Position numbers and translations under genes: made by a program. Below, piece by piece: positions 45,145-56,680 of a stretch of 64,000 nucleotides of DNA. Position 1 is the stretch's first letter; the number at the start of each line of letters is the position of its first letter. The notes below the pieces were generated by a model. It was not told the DNA's origin. It saw only the letters and a list, made by a program, of their open reading frames with translations, and ran no database searches. Origin of the DNA: Scilla litardierei (taxonomy: Eukaryota > Streptophyta > Magnoliopsida > Asparagales > Asparagaceae); the NCBI GenBank assembly GCA_030789695.1, contig CM061138.1, positions 183,931,051-183,995,050 on the forward strand, in the 5' to 3' direction.

Positions 45145-45804
45145 ATGTCAACTCACCCACCAAGATCCTCCGGTGATGCCTAGGTGCCGCCCAGCGTCGG
45201 CCTCCTCAGCATAATAATGGGAGGTCCTTCAAACCCAGAGATGTCAACCTCGCTTCAAAGCTCATATGTCGGAAGGTTGATGACAATTTCCGTGGGACGA
45301 AAGCGGCCCAGAGATTCTACACCTCCTATATCCTTCTCAGATGAGGATCTAGAGGGTGTAGAATTGTCGCATGATGATGCCGTCGTCATCACAGCCACCA
45401 TCAACGAAGTCACCGTGAAGAGATTACTCGTCGACACTGGAAGATCGTGCGACGTGCTTTTCTTCATCACGTTGGAAAGAATGAGGCTGTCCACCGCGGA
45501 GTTGAGACCATGTTCGAGACCTCTAGTGGGGTTCACCGGACACTCGGCCCCAATAGCAAGCATCATCACCCTGTCGGTGACCGTAGGTACGCATCCACGA
45601 CAAGTCACTCGCCTGATCGATTTCATGGTGGTAAAGATCAACTCGGCGTACAACGGAATCATCGACAGACCGCTACTAAATGCTATAGAGGCGGTGGTCT
45701 CCCCTTTCCATCAAATGATCAATTTTAGACTCCTGAAGGGGTTGGAAAAGCGAAAGGAAATCGGAAGCAAGCATGGTCGTGCTATATTTTGTCCACCGCT
45801 TTGA
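45145..45804 (+). pseudogene. Gag start fused to protease, element T1
   Basis: A short gag-like start (MSTHPPRSSGDA, stop) at 45145 is followed by the end of gag (IIMGGPSNPEMS) and protease: ISFSDEDLEGVELSHDDAVV, LLVDTGRSCDVLF (active site Asp-Thr-Gly; the usual S-S is R-S), LVGFTGHSAPIASIITLSVT, INSAYNGIIDRPLLNAIEAV. The gag core is absent, implying an internal deletion of more than 1.5 kb relative to element T2. Confidence 0.75.
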
Positions 45805-45849
45805 GAAGGGTTGGACAGTCAGACCCAGTCGATCCCAAGGGCGAGGATC

Positions 45850-46781
45850 CAGGGGCAGAGCCAAAGGGGGGCCTGAGGGGGCCATTGCCCCCTCAGGCCG
45901 GCCCGCTCAGGCCAACTTTGACCCCCCCCCCCAAATGGAGTTTTAACTCTTAGTTTACAATATAGTCTTCATATATAAATTCAATCATAGTCATAACAAG
46001 TAGGCAAATTGGCTCTGTTGGTTAGTGTGCCTTGCGAGTGATGCGAAGGGCACAGGTTCGATTCCTCCATTGGACGATAATTTTTCACAATTTATTTTGT
46101 ACTTGCTTATTTTATGCATCCATCCACCCTAGTTTTTATTAATTTTAGTTTTGCACATCTACTTCCACATTAATTTATCACATTTTAAATCGAAACTAAA
46201 TTTTACTCATGTTGCAGATACGACCTATTACAAGTCAAATTTTGTAGAAACGGCTATAATATCAAGTAATGTTACTGTAATTGTACCTAATTAATTTTGC
46301 ATATCTTTTAATGATTAGCATGTTGCAATGTCCTACAATTTTGATTTTTACCTCCAAGCATTCATATTAATAATTTTTTTTTCGTTTTATTGGGATCATC
46401 TAAGACATTAAATGTAAGCACCCAACACCTTCATATTTGCATTAAAAAACTTGGTGGGACTACCATGTCCTTCTCATGCATCTATATTCTAATATAAATT
46501 TTGATGTTTATGATATGTGTATAATTATATTGCTTTTTCTAACACATACACACATGCATCTATAGAATAGGGTACTCTTGTCACTGTGTTGAGACTTTGA
46601 ATGTAAATTAAGTTTCTTTTTAAAGAAATTTATATTGTATTGAAGTTATTAGGTCAGTGGTTTTTATTAAAGTTCCATAGAATATGGTACTTTTGCTTAT
46701 TTGTTTTTATTGTATGCAAAAATTATTTTGTATTATCTTATAATTTGCCTCCTAAATGAAAATTTTCTGGCTCTGCCACTG
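45850..46781. mobile_element. Non-autonomous hAT element, 932 bp, inside T1
   Basis: Termini CAGGGGCAGAGCCA and (complement of) TGGCTCTGCCACTG, with perfect 8-bp duplications CGAGGATC at 45842-45849 and 46782-46789. AT-rich interior with a C9 run, no transposase. The terminal repeats resemble those of hAT A, a plausible source of transposase. Confidence 0.93.
46010..46065 (+). ncRNA. tRNA-like pol III promoter boxes within the hAT element
   Basis: TGGCTCTGTTGG at 46010-46021 fits the A-box consensus with one mismatch. GGTTCGATTCC at 46055-46065 fits the B-box exactly, at tRNA-like spacing, within a segment resembling a tRNA body. A complete cloverleaf was not established, so I call it tRNA-derived, not a tRNA gene. 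Confidence 0.45.
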
Positions 46782-46867
46782 CGAGGATCGACGGCCCGCA
46801 GCCTCAAAGAGAGACGGAGAACAACCGAATCTCCGAAAAAGAAGGGAAGACATTCTCTATTGGGTCA

Positions 46868-48235
46868 ATGCTCCCTTTCGACCTAAGGGAGCACCTGATC
46901 GCTCTTTTGGGAGAGCATGCAGACGTTTTTGCTTGGTCCCTGAAAGATATGACCGACATCGACCCCAAGGTGATATCCCACAAGCTGGAGGTCGACCCAA
47001 CATCCAGACCCATGAAGCAAAAGAAGAGTGGGGGTGAGAAGATGAAGGCCACAATTGAGGAAGTGGGTCGACTTCTGGAGGCAGGCTTCATTCGGTAGGT
47101 CAAATATCCTGACTGGCTCTCGAATGTTATGAAGGTGAAGAAGGCGAATGGCAAATGGAGAATGTGCATCGACTTCACCGATCTCAATAAAGCATGTCCG
47201 AAGGATAGTTACCAACTGCCTCGGATCGACCATCTGGTCGACAGTGCTTCGGGTTACGAACTCCTCAGCTTCATGGACGCATTCTCAAGATATAACCAGA
47301 TTCAGATGGCATCGGAAGATGACGAGAAGACTTCTTTCATCACTGATCGAGGTAATTTCTATTATACCAAAATTCCATTTGGTTTGAAGAATGCAGGGGC
47401 CACGTACCAACGCATAATGAACGAGGTCTTTGAGGATCAAATCGGGTGGAACCTCAAGGTCTACGTTGACGATATGATGGTCAAATCAAGGAAGCTGATG
47501 GATCACATCGCAGATCTCCGAGAGATATTCGTGCAGATCCAATGATACAGCCTTCAGCTCAACCCGGTTAAATGTACCTTCAGGGTTCGATCGGGAAAGT
47601 TCCTCGGTTTCATGCTGATGAAGCGAGGGATCGAGGCTAACCCCGACAAGATCGCGGCGATCGTAATAATGAAGGAGCCTTAGATCATCAGAGAACTCCC
47701 AAGACTAAATGTGAGAATAGCTGCTTTGGGCCGGTTCTTGTCTAAGTCATCCGAGAGATCGTTGCCTTTCTTCAACGTACTAAGAAATGTGATAGCATCT
47801 GCCTCAAATGGCCAGAGGGCCATCGAGTGGTACGCGGACTGCAAGAAAGCCTTCTCCGAGTTAAAGGAGTACCTTCGTAGCCCACCACTCCTGACCAAGC
47901 CAGACAAAGATGACCAACTCATCATTTATCTAGCCGCTACCTTGGAGGCTGTAAGCTTGACGCTCGTCAAAGAAGACTCAGGAGTGCAATGGTCCATCTA
48001 CTATGTCAGCCAAGTTCTCCGAGGCACGGAGATAAACTACTCGATGATAGAGAAGATGGATTTTGCGCTGATCCAATCTGTAAGGATGTGGCGACCGTAC
48101 TTCCAAGCGCACACCATCTTGGTCCTCACCGATACTCCCTTGGAACAGACCCTTAAGACAATGGATCGTTCAGAGAGAATGACGAAGTGGGGAATCGAAG
48201 CATGGGAGCATCATTATTTGTGGTTTGGAAATTAA
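46868..48235 (+). pseudogene. Reverse transcriptase and RNase H of element T1 (Tat lineage)
   Basis: Begins DVFAWSLKDMTDIDPKVISH. A TAG interrupts LLEAGFIR-VKYPDWLSNVM. Reverse transcriptase motifs are WRMCIDFTDLNKACPKDSYQ, FMDAFSRYNQIQM and the catalytic YVDDMMVKS (about 47470), then a TGA after FVQIQ and GKFLGFMLMKRGIEANPDK. RNase H: ADCKKAFSELKEYLRSPPLL, YYVSQVLRGTEINYSMIEKM. It ends at a stop at 48235 after a diverged GIEAWEHHYLW. At least three in-frame stops; inactive. Confidence 0.85.
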
Positions 48236-48515
48236 AGCGAAGAGTGTACTCGAATATATTACCCGCTGACGTTTGGACAATTATTCCGGCCCCGCTCCCG
48301 GCTTGAGTGACCGAACCATTAACTTGTACGATTCACGTTCCCTCGTCTTCAATTGCATGGTTTGATGAATTGAGACATGTCAAAGGTGAAGAGACAGCAT
48401 CGGGTTGCATGTTAGTAACATATACCTCTTCATTTGGGCTGTCGTCGTAAGTGAGTTCGACAATGAAGTCGGCGAAAATCTGCCCTTTGCTGGCGGTCCT
48501 CGGCGTTCGAGCTTC
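48236..48515 (-). pseudogene. Inverted Tat RNase H-region fragment
   Basis: Read on the minus strand from 48515: RTPRTASKGQIFADFIVEL, then QVNGSVTQAGSGAGIIV and FEYTLRF, the linker and start of the second RNase H domain of Tat polyproteins. This piece should follow the plus-strand RNase H that ends at 48235, but lies in opposite orientation. Confidence 0.65.
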
Positions 48516-48529
48516 TTAACATAGCTGCA

Positions 48530-49499
48530 TTAGTTGCCAGCATCCCTGTCCCACCTGCTCACCCATCAGTTTCTGGAGCCGCCTCTTCCACCACCGATGT
48601 ATCCACCCTATCTACTGCCGCAGAGTCTTCGGGGACTGTCCACACCTCTTGCCCCGAGACTCAGATCTCTTTGACTTCTGTATCGGTGTCGGAGGGCACC
48701 AATTTACCTTTTGCTGACGACCCCAAAGATCTTGATTCTCCCTCGCACGATCCAACAACCACCCTCCCACCCCTTTCGGACCTTATAGCATCAGTTCCTA
48801 TCTCTTTAGGTCCACACATTCCACTTTCTGGCACCACTTCCTCCTCACCAGTGGCCATTTTCACGGATTCTGTCTCGACGTCTATCCACACCTCTGTGTC
48901 GACGACATCTCTTTCTTCTGCCACTGCTGATTTACCATCGAGCTCACCCCCTCCTACCTTCCATGCTCGGCACCGTGCCTCAGCTACACGGGACCGATTC
49001 ACTAGAGTGGTGACTCACAGACCCATTCCTCGCCCTCCGACTAACTCCCATACTTAGGACGCTCGGCTGACCGTGCTAGAGGAGTCGACTTCTCGCTTAG
49101 AGCGAGATTTTGATGACTTCATACGCTCGACGGAGACACACCGTTCTAGAGTCAAGTCGGACCTGACTTCTATCATAGATCTGCTTCGTTACCGTGGCCC
49201 GCCTTCTGTTATACTTGCACACCCTCCGCCACCTAGGCCAGACACTGTGACCCCCTCTGCACCACTACGTGCTTCACTTTCTCAGGCTTCTGCAGAGCCT
49301 GTTTCTACCACTTCAGAGCCTGGCCGTCACATTAGACCCCATGTCTGCCTTGGTGTTATATTCTTCTGAGCCCTCCACTGTCACCATAGATCTCACCACC
49401 GACCCACCCCATGAGTTTCGACCGGACCTTCCACCCACCACTCCTGGTCCACAGCAGAGGGACCCATCACAACCCCTAGAGGGTGGTGCCTGTGCTTGA
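48530..49499 (+). pseudogene. Env-position ORF remnant of Athila-like element B
   Basis: Ser/Thr/Pro-rich C-terminal region aligning in character and words with the env-position ORF of element C: FTDSVSTSIHTSVSTTSL here against FSESVVASVHTSVPPTSL there. A stop at 49055 and frame changes break it. The conserved N-terminal half is missing. It ends near 49499 before the 3' non-coding region. Confidence 0.6.
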
Positions 49500-51233
49500 T
49501 GTAGTCCTCACCCGCTTTTGCCTCCCCTATTTTATTTTGTGCCCATCTGTCTGTTTGGGGCCCTACTTTTACATAGCTTGGGGGAGGATCCGCCCATGCA
49601 TCATATCACATACCGCATTGCATCATTTCATGTTTTTAGTTTTATTTCCTTTTTTCTTTTATTGCACAGTTTTTATTTCATTACCACCCATCCCACCCCT
49701 TTAGCATCATCTCCCGTTCACGAGCGTTTTCTTAGCAGTGAGGATACTGCTAGGTTTAGCTTGGGGATGAGTGCTACCGCTTTATTTTTGATTTTTTCTT
49801 TTACATTTTCTTTCCTTATTTCAGTCTTTATTTCATTTTTCTACCGTTTTTTCACGTCGTTTTCTTTTTTCTTATTTTGCATCATATTTTATATTTTCAC
49901 CATGCATGCATCCCTTTTTCTTTATTTTCTCTTTTTCTCCGTTTCTTTTCGTTATTTGCTAAGGATGGTTCGCATGATGATATCTCTCATGTCCTTATTA
50001 GTTTTTACGATGCTCATTTTCGATGACATGCTATTAGAGTAAATTTCAGTTTTATTATCTATATGCGTGCATTTCTATTGATGATCTATCTGATTTAATG
50101 CTTAAAATGAATTGAAAATCGAATGCATGAATTAGGATCTAGTATGATCTATGTTGGAAATGCACCTAGGTTCACGCATCACCAAAACACTTGGAGTATC
50201 TATTTTTATCTCAGTCACTTCTGTTTGCATGCATGCTGATATGGTACTATTTACTGCATGCGTTTTTCAGTATTCATTTAGAGAAGTGAAAATATCCATG
50301 CTATCTATGAGTTTAGTTAGGGTTTTATTTTATCAAACCGTTGTGCACCCTCTTATGAGTGAACCAAGAGTCGTACTATTTTTCCTTCTCCACATATCTA
50401 TTTATATCTCTACATATTAGTTGGTTACACCCCCATAGCTATCTTTACCGCATCTCACTTTCCGTACCCATAAAGAAAAGTATAGCTTCTAATGAAAAAA
50501 AGAAAAAAAAAGAAAAAAAGTGTATATATTCATATGTGAAAAGAAAAAGAAAAAGAAAGAAAACGAATAAGTTTTATATCATTTCATTAGAAGCTATCAT
50601 TTATTATGGGGAAGAAAAAGAAGAAAAAAGTTCAATACCATATTCTTAGATGCGATGCCTCAAGCTAAGCTTGGGGGGATAAACCAACTGATCACATAAG
50701 TGAGCATGACATTAGAGTGGAGACGGTGCATAACGGGGAGATTTAATGACACCCAAACTTTACGAATTGCTTTAGTTTCGGAGATTTTTCATGTATCGAA
50801 ATGAATATCTGAATGGCATGATCTTTTCCGATTCTCTATTGCATATTGCGTGATTTCTTTATGCTCCTTGTGTATCTGTGATTGAAAAGGGCGTTGCCAA
50901 CTTCTTTATACTAGACTCTAGGGATTGCATGAGATTGATATGATTTGATGTCATTATTTCAGTAGATCCCTATTCTTTGCCTGCACTGCATGCTAGTCAT
51001 ATGATTTGTAAAGCTAGAAATTGCCAATAGCATGTACGTTTATCGTTCAGAGCATTGTGATATACTATTTAGGCCTGAGATCTGACTGGTCATCCTTAGC
51101 ACTCTCCTCTTGCTTCTCCTTTTGTTTTTCCTTTCTTTCTATTTTTGTTTTCTTATTTTCTTTTTGTTTACCTCCCGGCATACCTATTATACGTCTTCCT
51201 CGAGGACGAGTAAGAGGTAAGCTTGGAGGATTT
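49500..51233 (+). mobile_element. 3' non-coding region of Athila-like element B
   Basis: T-rich with an A/AAAAG simple repeat (about 50490-50565). Contains AGCTTGGGGGAGG (49575), the RGGA-loop hairpin (49734), AAGCTTGGGGGGA (50665) and, next to the LTR, CTTCCTCGAGGACGAG with GTAAGCTTGGAGGA (51194-51230). No coding supported. Confidence 0.65.
49734..49767 (+). promoter_or_regulatory. RGGA-loop hairpin and internal polypurine-like motif, element B
   Basis: AGCAGTG (49734-49740) pairs with TACTGCT (49745-49751), one G-U, around loop AGGA. TTTAGCTTGGGGATGA follows. Same arrangement as in elements A and C. Confidence 0.6.
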
Positions 51234-52954
51234 TGATGTGTCCATATTTTCTACTATTTTCATATCATTATTTCATTGCATCTCATGCCATTTTCACATC
51301 CAAATCCCTCATTTTACTACGATATTGCATTTCTGACGATATCTTCGAGTTTCGTAGTGTTTTGTGAGTTCTCAGGGATTTTGGAGCGATTTAGGACCCC
51401 ACTTAGGTATGGACACATTCGACGTGCTCGTGAGCTGATTGGCGAGGATCTGGAGGAGTTCGCCACACTTCTGGGGCCATTGGAGGAGAAGAGAGAGAGC
51501 AGAGGAGAGAGAGACAGCCCCAGCAGCATGCAGACAGTTTCCCAGAAAATGCTCGGTTCGAGCAGTTCAGCTGCGCGACCGAGCAGCTTCAATTTGGGAT
51601 GAGGAGTAGATACGGGCTGGCTCGGACTGAGCAGTTCAGCTGCTCGGTCAAGCAGCCTCAATTTCCACAGCCAAAGCAATCCAGCGACGCGGCCCGAGCA
51701 TCTGACCGAGTCGACCGCTACTCGGACCGAGCAGAGCTTACTCGGTCCGGGTAGGCAGAGCGGCAACTTTGAATCTTTTCCATTTCCTGTAGTGCTCGGT
51801 CGAGCAGCTCCTCTGCTCGGTCCGAGTGACCGAACGAGCAGCGTGTTGCTCGACCGAGTCACCTACTCGGTCGGTAACTCCAGGGCTATTTTCGGAAAGA
51901 TTTCTGAAGCCGCGATGCGTGCGATTTTGGGCACTGAAGCTGGGAGTTGGGTGCGACTGCGAGGGGGGCGATTTTATTAGCGTTTTTAGAGGAGTTTTGG
52001 AGAGGGAGCTTGGGTGATTTTTGTAGGGATTTGGAGATCAATTTTTGTAAGAGAATTATAGATCGAAACTTGGAGAATTATTTAATCTTATTCTGGATTG
52101 TCTTTGTGCTTGGGAACCTGGAGTTATTTTTTTAGATCTATAAATTACGATTTTCTTCCGTTCTTCACTGTAAGTTTTTATCTCCATTTCGTTGATCTGC
52201 GATGATGTCTTCGTATCTAAGAATTGTATTTTTATCCGCTATTGCCATATGTGAGTAGATTATTCTAGGGTTGATGGGTTAGCCCTAGGAACCTAGGGGG
52301 AAGATGTAGGTTTGAATTCCTACATTGGATTTGGGACTTAGGGTAGTATTTCGGTAGATCATACCGAATCCATAGATAACCCGTACTGAGATCATGCCCA
52401 CGGTCTGTGGAATTGATGTGCTTAAGGGGTTTCTAGGGATTCGAATAGGAAAATCGATGGATCCAATCAAGGCTCGTGACCATGCCTGGCTCGCGTCTTG
52501 AGGGGTCTATCGACGAACTATACCGCTACGTTGACGGCTACCGCCATTGCGTCAACGAGAGCCACCGAAATACCCCACAATTCTAACCCACGAGAGTGGT
52601 ACGAATTGGGGGATTAATTCCCTAACCCTAATGCAATGCAAGGATCCTATCTCAACATCGACCCCCAACGATCCTAGTGGTGATCCCTAAAGCCCTAGTC
52701 CCTTTTATTAGTATCACAACAACAACACCCAAACCAAATCTTTTACCCCAATAGCTATCTTACATCAAGACTTAGCTATAAACTAAGAATCCATTGACAC
52801 TATCACCGTCCCTGTGGGATTCGACATCTTTTATACTATAACTCGACACCGTCCGCTTGCGGATTGAGCCCGGAATTGAAGCCTAGGGGCCATACCACGC
52901 CTGGCGATCGTGACACCGCCAGGTGGAACCTAGGTGTAGGTTTCGGGTGCATCA
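51234..52954 (+). repeat. LTR B (3' LTR of Athila-like element B)
   Basis: 1721 bp, TGATGTGTCC to GGGTGCATCA, directly after the polypurine GCTTGGAGGATTT. U3 has an array of TGCTCGGTC(C)GAGCA-like palindromic words (51540-51880). The leader has hairpins (52304-52599), and the 3' part has the shared motif CCCTGTGGGATTCGAC ... CCGTCCGCTTGCGG (about 52812-52863). No 5' partner was found in the window. Confidence 0.8.
52304..52599 (+). repeat. Small perfect hairpins in the leader of LTR B
   Basis: ATGTAGG/CCTACAT, loop TTTGAATT (52304-52325). TTCGGTA/TACCGAA, loop GATCA (52350-52368). GTTGACG/CGTCAAC, 13-base loop (52530-52556). CCAC-GAGA-GTGG (52588-52599), the counterpart of CCAC-GAAA-GTGG in LTR A. 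Confidence 0.7.
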
Positions 52955-53612
52955 GTCGACCATTTCTTCATTTAAGGCCAACAGCTCAGCTGATCAGTGG
53001 GCTTATTCATTTAAAATCATCGGCTCAGAAAGAAAGGCATTCAATGATTGACCGTGAAGCTCCTCTTCAATGGCGTCAGCTTAGGTCAAAAGCAATAAAG
53101 ATCTTTAAAATCTCGGGACGTTACCCCCTAACGTCCCTCAAAAGTGGTTGCCTATAAGTAGTCTCTCGGGCAATGGGAGAGGGGGACGCGGGGTGAACCA
53201 AAAAAGTCAGATACTCATATTCTCATATCTGCTCCACCTAAAATTCAACATTTCCTCCATAGCTTGGTGCGATAACTATTGGTGGATCTCCCAACAGATT
53301 GGCCATAGTTTCCACAAGCTTCCTTTGAGTCACTATCTGACTTAGGCATCAAAGGAGATTAGGTCAGACCCCAGATCTGATCCTCCATAACGAGCCCTTT
53401 ACATTATAGGAAGCTGAAGGTAGCCTGGAAATAGCTCAGACTTGGCTGAAATAGCTCAGGCTTAACTCTAATAGCTCGGATCGAGGTTAATTTAGCTTGG
53501 GATTAGCTCAATCAAAACCCAATCAGCTGCCAACGTCATCTTACACCAGCTAATGCAACAGTACAATTATCAAGAATCATGGAATAATATTAGTGGTAAG
53601 AAAACACCAATA
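52955..53612 (+). mobile_element. Probable LTR of Tat-type element T2
   Basis: Contains TATA-like CCTATAAGTAG (about 53150) and is followed by primer-site-like TTTGGCACCATCTGTGG (53617), the Tat form with one change. Repeated TAGCTC words (53420-53510). The left end is undefined because LTR B abuts it. Confidence 0.5.
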
Positions 53613-53743
53613 AACATTTGGCACCATCTGTGGAAACTCAAATTGACATCCACGTCTTTAGCCACACTGACGATGACTCGACCAGCTAATCAAAGGCCCA
53701 AAAGGACAATTATCGTCGGGCGACAGATGTTACGCTGCATTAC

Positions 53744-55700
53744 ATGGATTCCAGTTCTTCCACGCATAGAATGTCCGAGCCGCAATTAGTGACTTTGGAG
53801 CAGTTCCATGCATTCTCACGAGAGGTGAGCATCAATATTCAAGTGCCGACTTTCGTGATAGAACAATTGATGGGTTTGCAGCCTTCACCAATCACGAGCC
53901 CACCACTCATCCAAACTCCTTCTCAGTAGCACCCAGAAGTGACACCCGCCATGCCAATGGGGCCAAGGAACTGTACTTCCTAACCCAGAGCGATAGTTCA
54001 CCATGCCTTCTTCCTTACTACTACAACAACAATGCCACATCTCTCCTCGTCTTGAAGGAGCTCAGGGCGACGAGACTGGGGGCCACATCTTAATTACAGC
54101 AGGTCTCAGTGGCCCGCGACCCTCACTCGATAGAGCTGAGGATTGCCCACCTACTCTGGCTAAAGATCGAAATAGAGAATGCCATCATGGGTGAAGTCGC
54201 AGTCCTGATTGTTGGTCTCATTCATGCCTCAAGAGGAAGGCTCGGAGAGACAGCCTCAGATATCCAAGCTCTTCCAACAGCACAGATCAGGACCAAAGCA
54301 ACTTTTCTAGCGATTTCGACAACCTGCTTAGGAGATCCAGGCACTGAGGTGATGTACGACAATATCGCTCCTCATCGTCAAGCTCGAAAGGGAGCAAACC
54401 CCTCGAAGAAGAGAATAACCTCGGCCCCGCTGCTGCCTAGATTCAAGATGACCGACCTAGGCAAGTATAATGGCTCAGCCGATCCGCATGAACATGTCCA
54501 AGACTATAAAGGAGTAATGGAGATACATGGGGCCGATAACTCCCTCCTCTGTCGGGCGTTCCAAACAACTCTACTAAAGGTCACAAATGAATGGTATTAT
54601 GGACTTTTCAATCAGTCTATTAGGTCATTCAAGAGCTTAGCCCAAGTCTTCTGCCAACAATTCATGACAGGGAGAAGGAGGAAGCGGAGCTCGGACCACC
54701 TATTCACCTTGGTGCAGAAAGAGGGGGAGACATTAAAAACTTCCTAAATTGCTTTCATTCAGAGAGACTGAATGTCAATTGATGCATAGGGATGGCAGTA
54801 ATGGCCTGACCCGCCTGGCCCGACCTGGCCCGACCCGGTTTTGACTCGGCCCGACCTGGCCCGACCCGGTTTTGACTCGGCCCGACCTGGCCCGCAGCCG
54901 GGTCGGGGCAAGCTTGGGCTTTGTATGCGCCCCGGCCTGACCCGACCCGCCACGATAAACTATAGAGGTTTACTATTTTGATGCGGAACGTGCAGCCAGC
55001 GAATAACCCATAACTCATACTCTATTCCACGGTTCTCCTAATTGGGCCAATTCCCAATTCTAAATTGCCAAATAAATCAAAATTCTCCCAATTCATAAAT
55101 AAAATTTTTATTTGGGATTCATATGGATGGCACTAATGACTTGACCCGACCCGGCCCGACCCGGCCCGACCCGGTTTTGGTAAGAAAGAACCCGCCCCGT
55201 CCCGGCCCGCGACCCGCCCCGCCCCGACCTGCAGATGAGTCGGGGCAAGCTTGGGTAGTTAAATACCCGCCCCGCCCCGCAATATTGCCATTCCTATTGA
55301 TGCAGTTACGAGGTGGCCATCGTTGCACTCCAGACGGGGGTTCGATGTGAAGACTTAATGAAATATCTGCATCATAAGCCGCCCTGTAACTTGGATCAAC
55401 TCCTTACCATAGCGAAGCGATACATGATGGTAACGGAGGCGCTGGCCGCCCGCGATGGGGGTCCTTCCAAAGCCCCAACTGAAGCAAAGAAAGAATCTCA
55501 GCGTAGGGAAGGGGCAGTCGGGATCAAAGGAGCCAAAGAAGATGTGACGTGAGTCCTAGTGGCATGTTAGACAGGGTCAACATGGTCTTTACAAAGCTTA
55601 ATGGTCCTAAGGCCGTGGTGATGGCATATGACCAAGGCGAGGGTTACTTCAACTGACCTCCTCCAAAGATGTTTAGTCCAACATCAGAAAGGATGAAGAC
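53744..55700 (+). pseudogene. gag: gag of element T2 (Tat lineage), interrupted by a MITE
   Basis: Diffuse N-terminal part, then the gag core: LPRFKMTDLGKYNGSADPHE, EWYYGLFNQSIRSFKSLAQV, FCQQFMTGRRRKRSSDHLFT. It runs to the MITE at 54787 and resumes at 55305 with YEVAIVALQTGVRCEDLMKY, LDQLLTIAKRYMMVTEAL. Removing the MITE and one copy of its 8-bp duplication rejoins the gag similarity. The knuckle region and protease are absent; similarity fades after LNGPKAVVMAYDQGEGYF near 55650. Confidence 0.75.
54787..55296. mobile_element. hAT-like MITE, 510 bp, rich in GGCCCGACCC words
   Basis: Perfect 8-bp duplications TTGATGCA at 54779-54786 and 55297-55304. Terminal inverted repeats TAGGGATGGCA / TGCCATTCCTA with one mismatch. 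The interior holds two direct copies of a GC-rich block (about 54790-54955 and 55123-55280, each with GTCGGGGCAAGCTTGGG) separated by AT-rich unique sequence. Confidence 0.9.
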
Positions 55701-56388
55701 CAATAGAGGTTTGTAGAAACTTTGATTCTATCAATCGGTATGAAATGCGAGCATGAAGGCATGAAGGCTCTCTCACGTGCGCACGCATGGGGGTGCAAAT
55801 CACGGATCTGTGACCTGGGCCCAATGTACATCCGCACGACCAGCGAAGACGAGTACCGGACCGAATTTCCCACTCCCGTATGGAGCCGTGTTTTGCAAAT
55901 ACTTAATTTTTTGTCCCTCTTTTGGGAGATGAAAATACTTTTTAATTAATGGCTAAGTATAAAAAGTTTCACCATTAACCAGGATCAATTAATGGGTGAA
56001 AAGCATCGCCGTTAACCATGATTAATGCCTGGTTAAAAATGAAAAGCCTCACAGCGAAGGCTAGAAGGCGTTCATCTTACATAGGCTACCATAAAAAAGG
56101 ACAATGGTCCTTGGACGAAAAACATAGGGAAATTCTCTCATTTATTAAATATTTTTCTAACAGATTAGACGTGTGGAAGGGCTACACTGGAAGGCGTTGC
56201 GAGAAGCACATGCTGGAACTGACCACCGGGTAGCAAACAAGTCATTTGGCCGTGTGATTTTTCTCACTCCCGTGTATTGTGCTGGCAATTAAGCTATATA
56301 GCCTGTGAAGGACAATGGCGACAGGGGGGCTGAGACAGGGAGGGCTGATTCTTCTTCGTCTTCGTCTTCGTCTTTGTGGGAGGTGAGA
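55701..56388. other. No gene recognised; upstream region of the host gene
   Basis: From the end of T2 gag similarity to the host promoter. Short ORFs (55722, 56018) lack domains. A CTTCGT simple repeat lies at 56350-56374. Confidence 0.4.
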
Positions 56389-56400
56389 CTATATATAAAA
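56389..56400 (+). promoter_or_regulatory. TATA box of the host TPR-like gene
   Basis: CTATATATAAAA, about 280 bases upstream of the first in-frame ATG; preceded by a CTTCGT repeat and followed by a purine-rich leader. Confidence 0.65.
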
Positions 56401-56680
56401 GCAAGAGAAGAGAGAAAAAGCGCGTGTTGTTTAAGTGAATCCCGTGAGCTGCTTTGCCTTCTCCTCAATTATACCCTAATTGTTCCTCTATTTCTTTCTT
56501 TCCCCAACTAACGTACATACATATACGTTCAGAATGAGCAACTGAATCGTCGCCTAGAATGTAGTAGCAGTCACCTTTGTAGGTGGTCTATCGATTCAAC
56601 TTCCGGTGCTGCTTCCTGCCTCTCCTTTAATCAAATCATAGCGGTGTTCCGTCGACTGTGGGCAGCAGTGCCAGCTGCCA

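Larger units (their letters stand above)
44349..48515 (+). mobile_element. Element T1: broken Tat-lineage retrotransposon
   Basis: A probable LTR (44349 to about 45083, TGTTGGTGCACG start uncertain) is followed by primer-site sequence TTGGCGCCATCTATGGGAA (45088). Then come a gag start joined straight to protease (gag core missing), a hAT insertion, reverse transcriptase and RNase H with stops, and an inverted RNase H-region piece. Integrase and the 3' LTR are not seen; Athila B sequence begins after 48515. Confidence 0.7.

Noticed and set aside
46013..46080. A genuine tRNA gene
   Set aside because: The acceptor stem and anticodon arm could not be folded convincingly, and it lies within a hAT element; kept only as tRNA-like.
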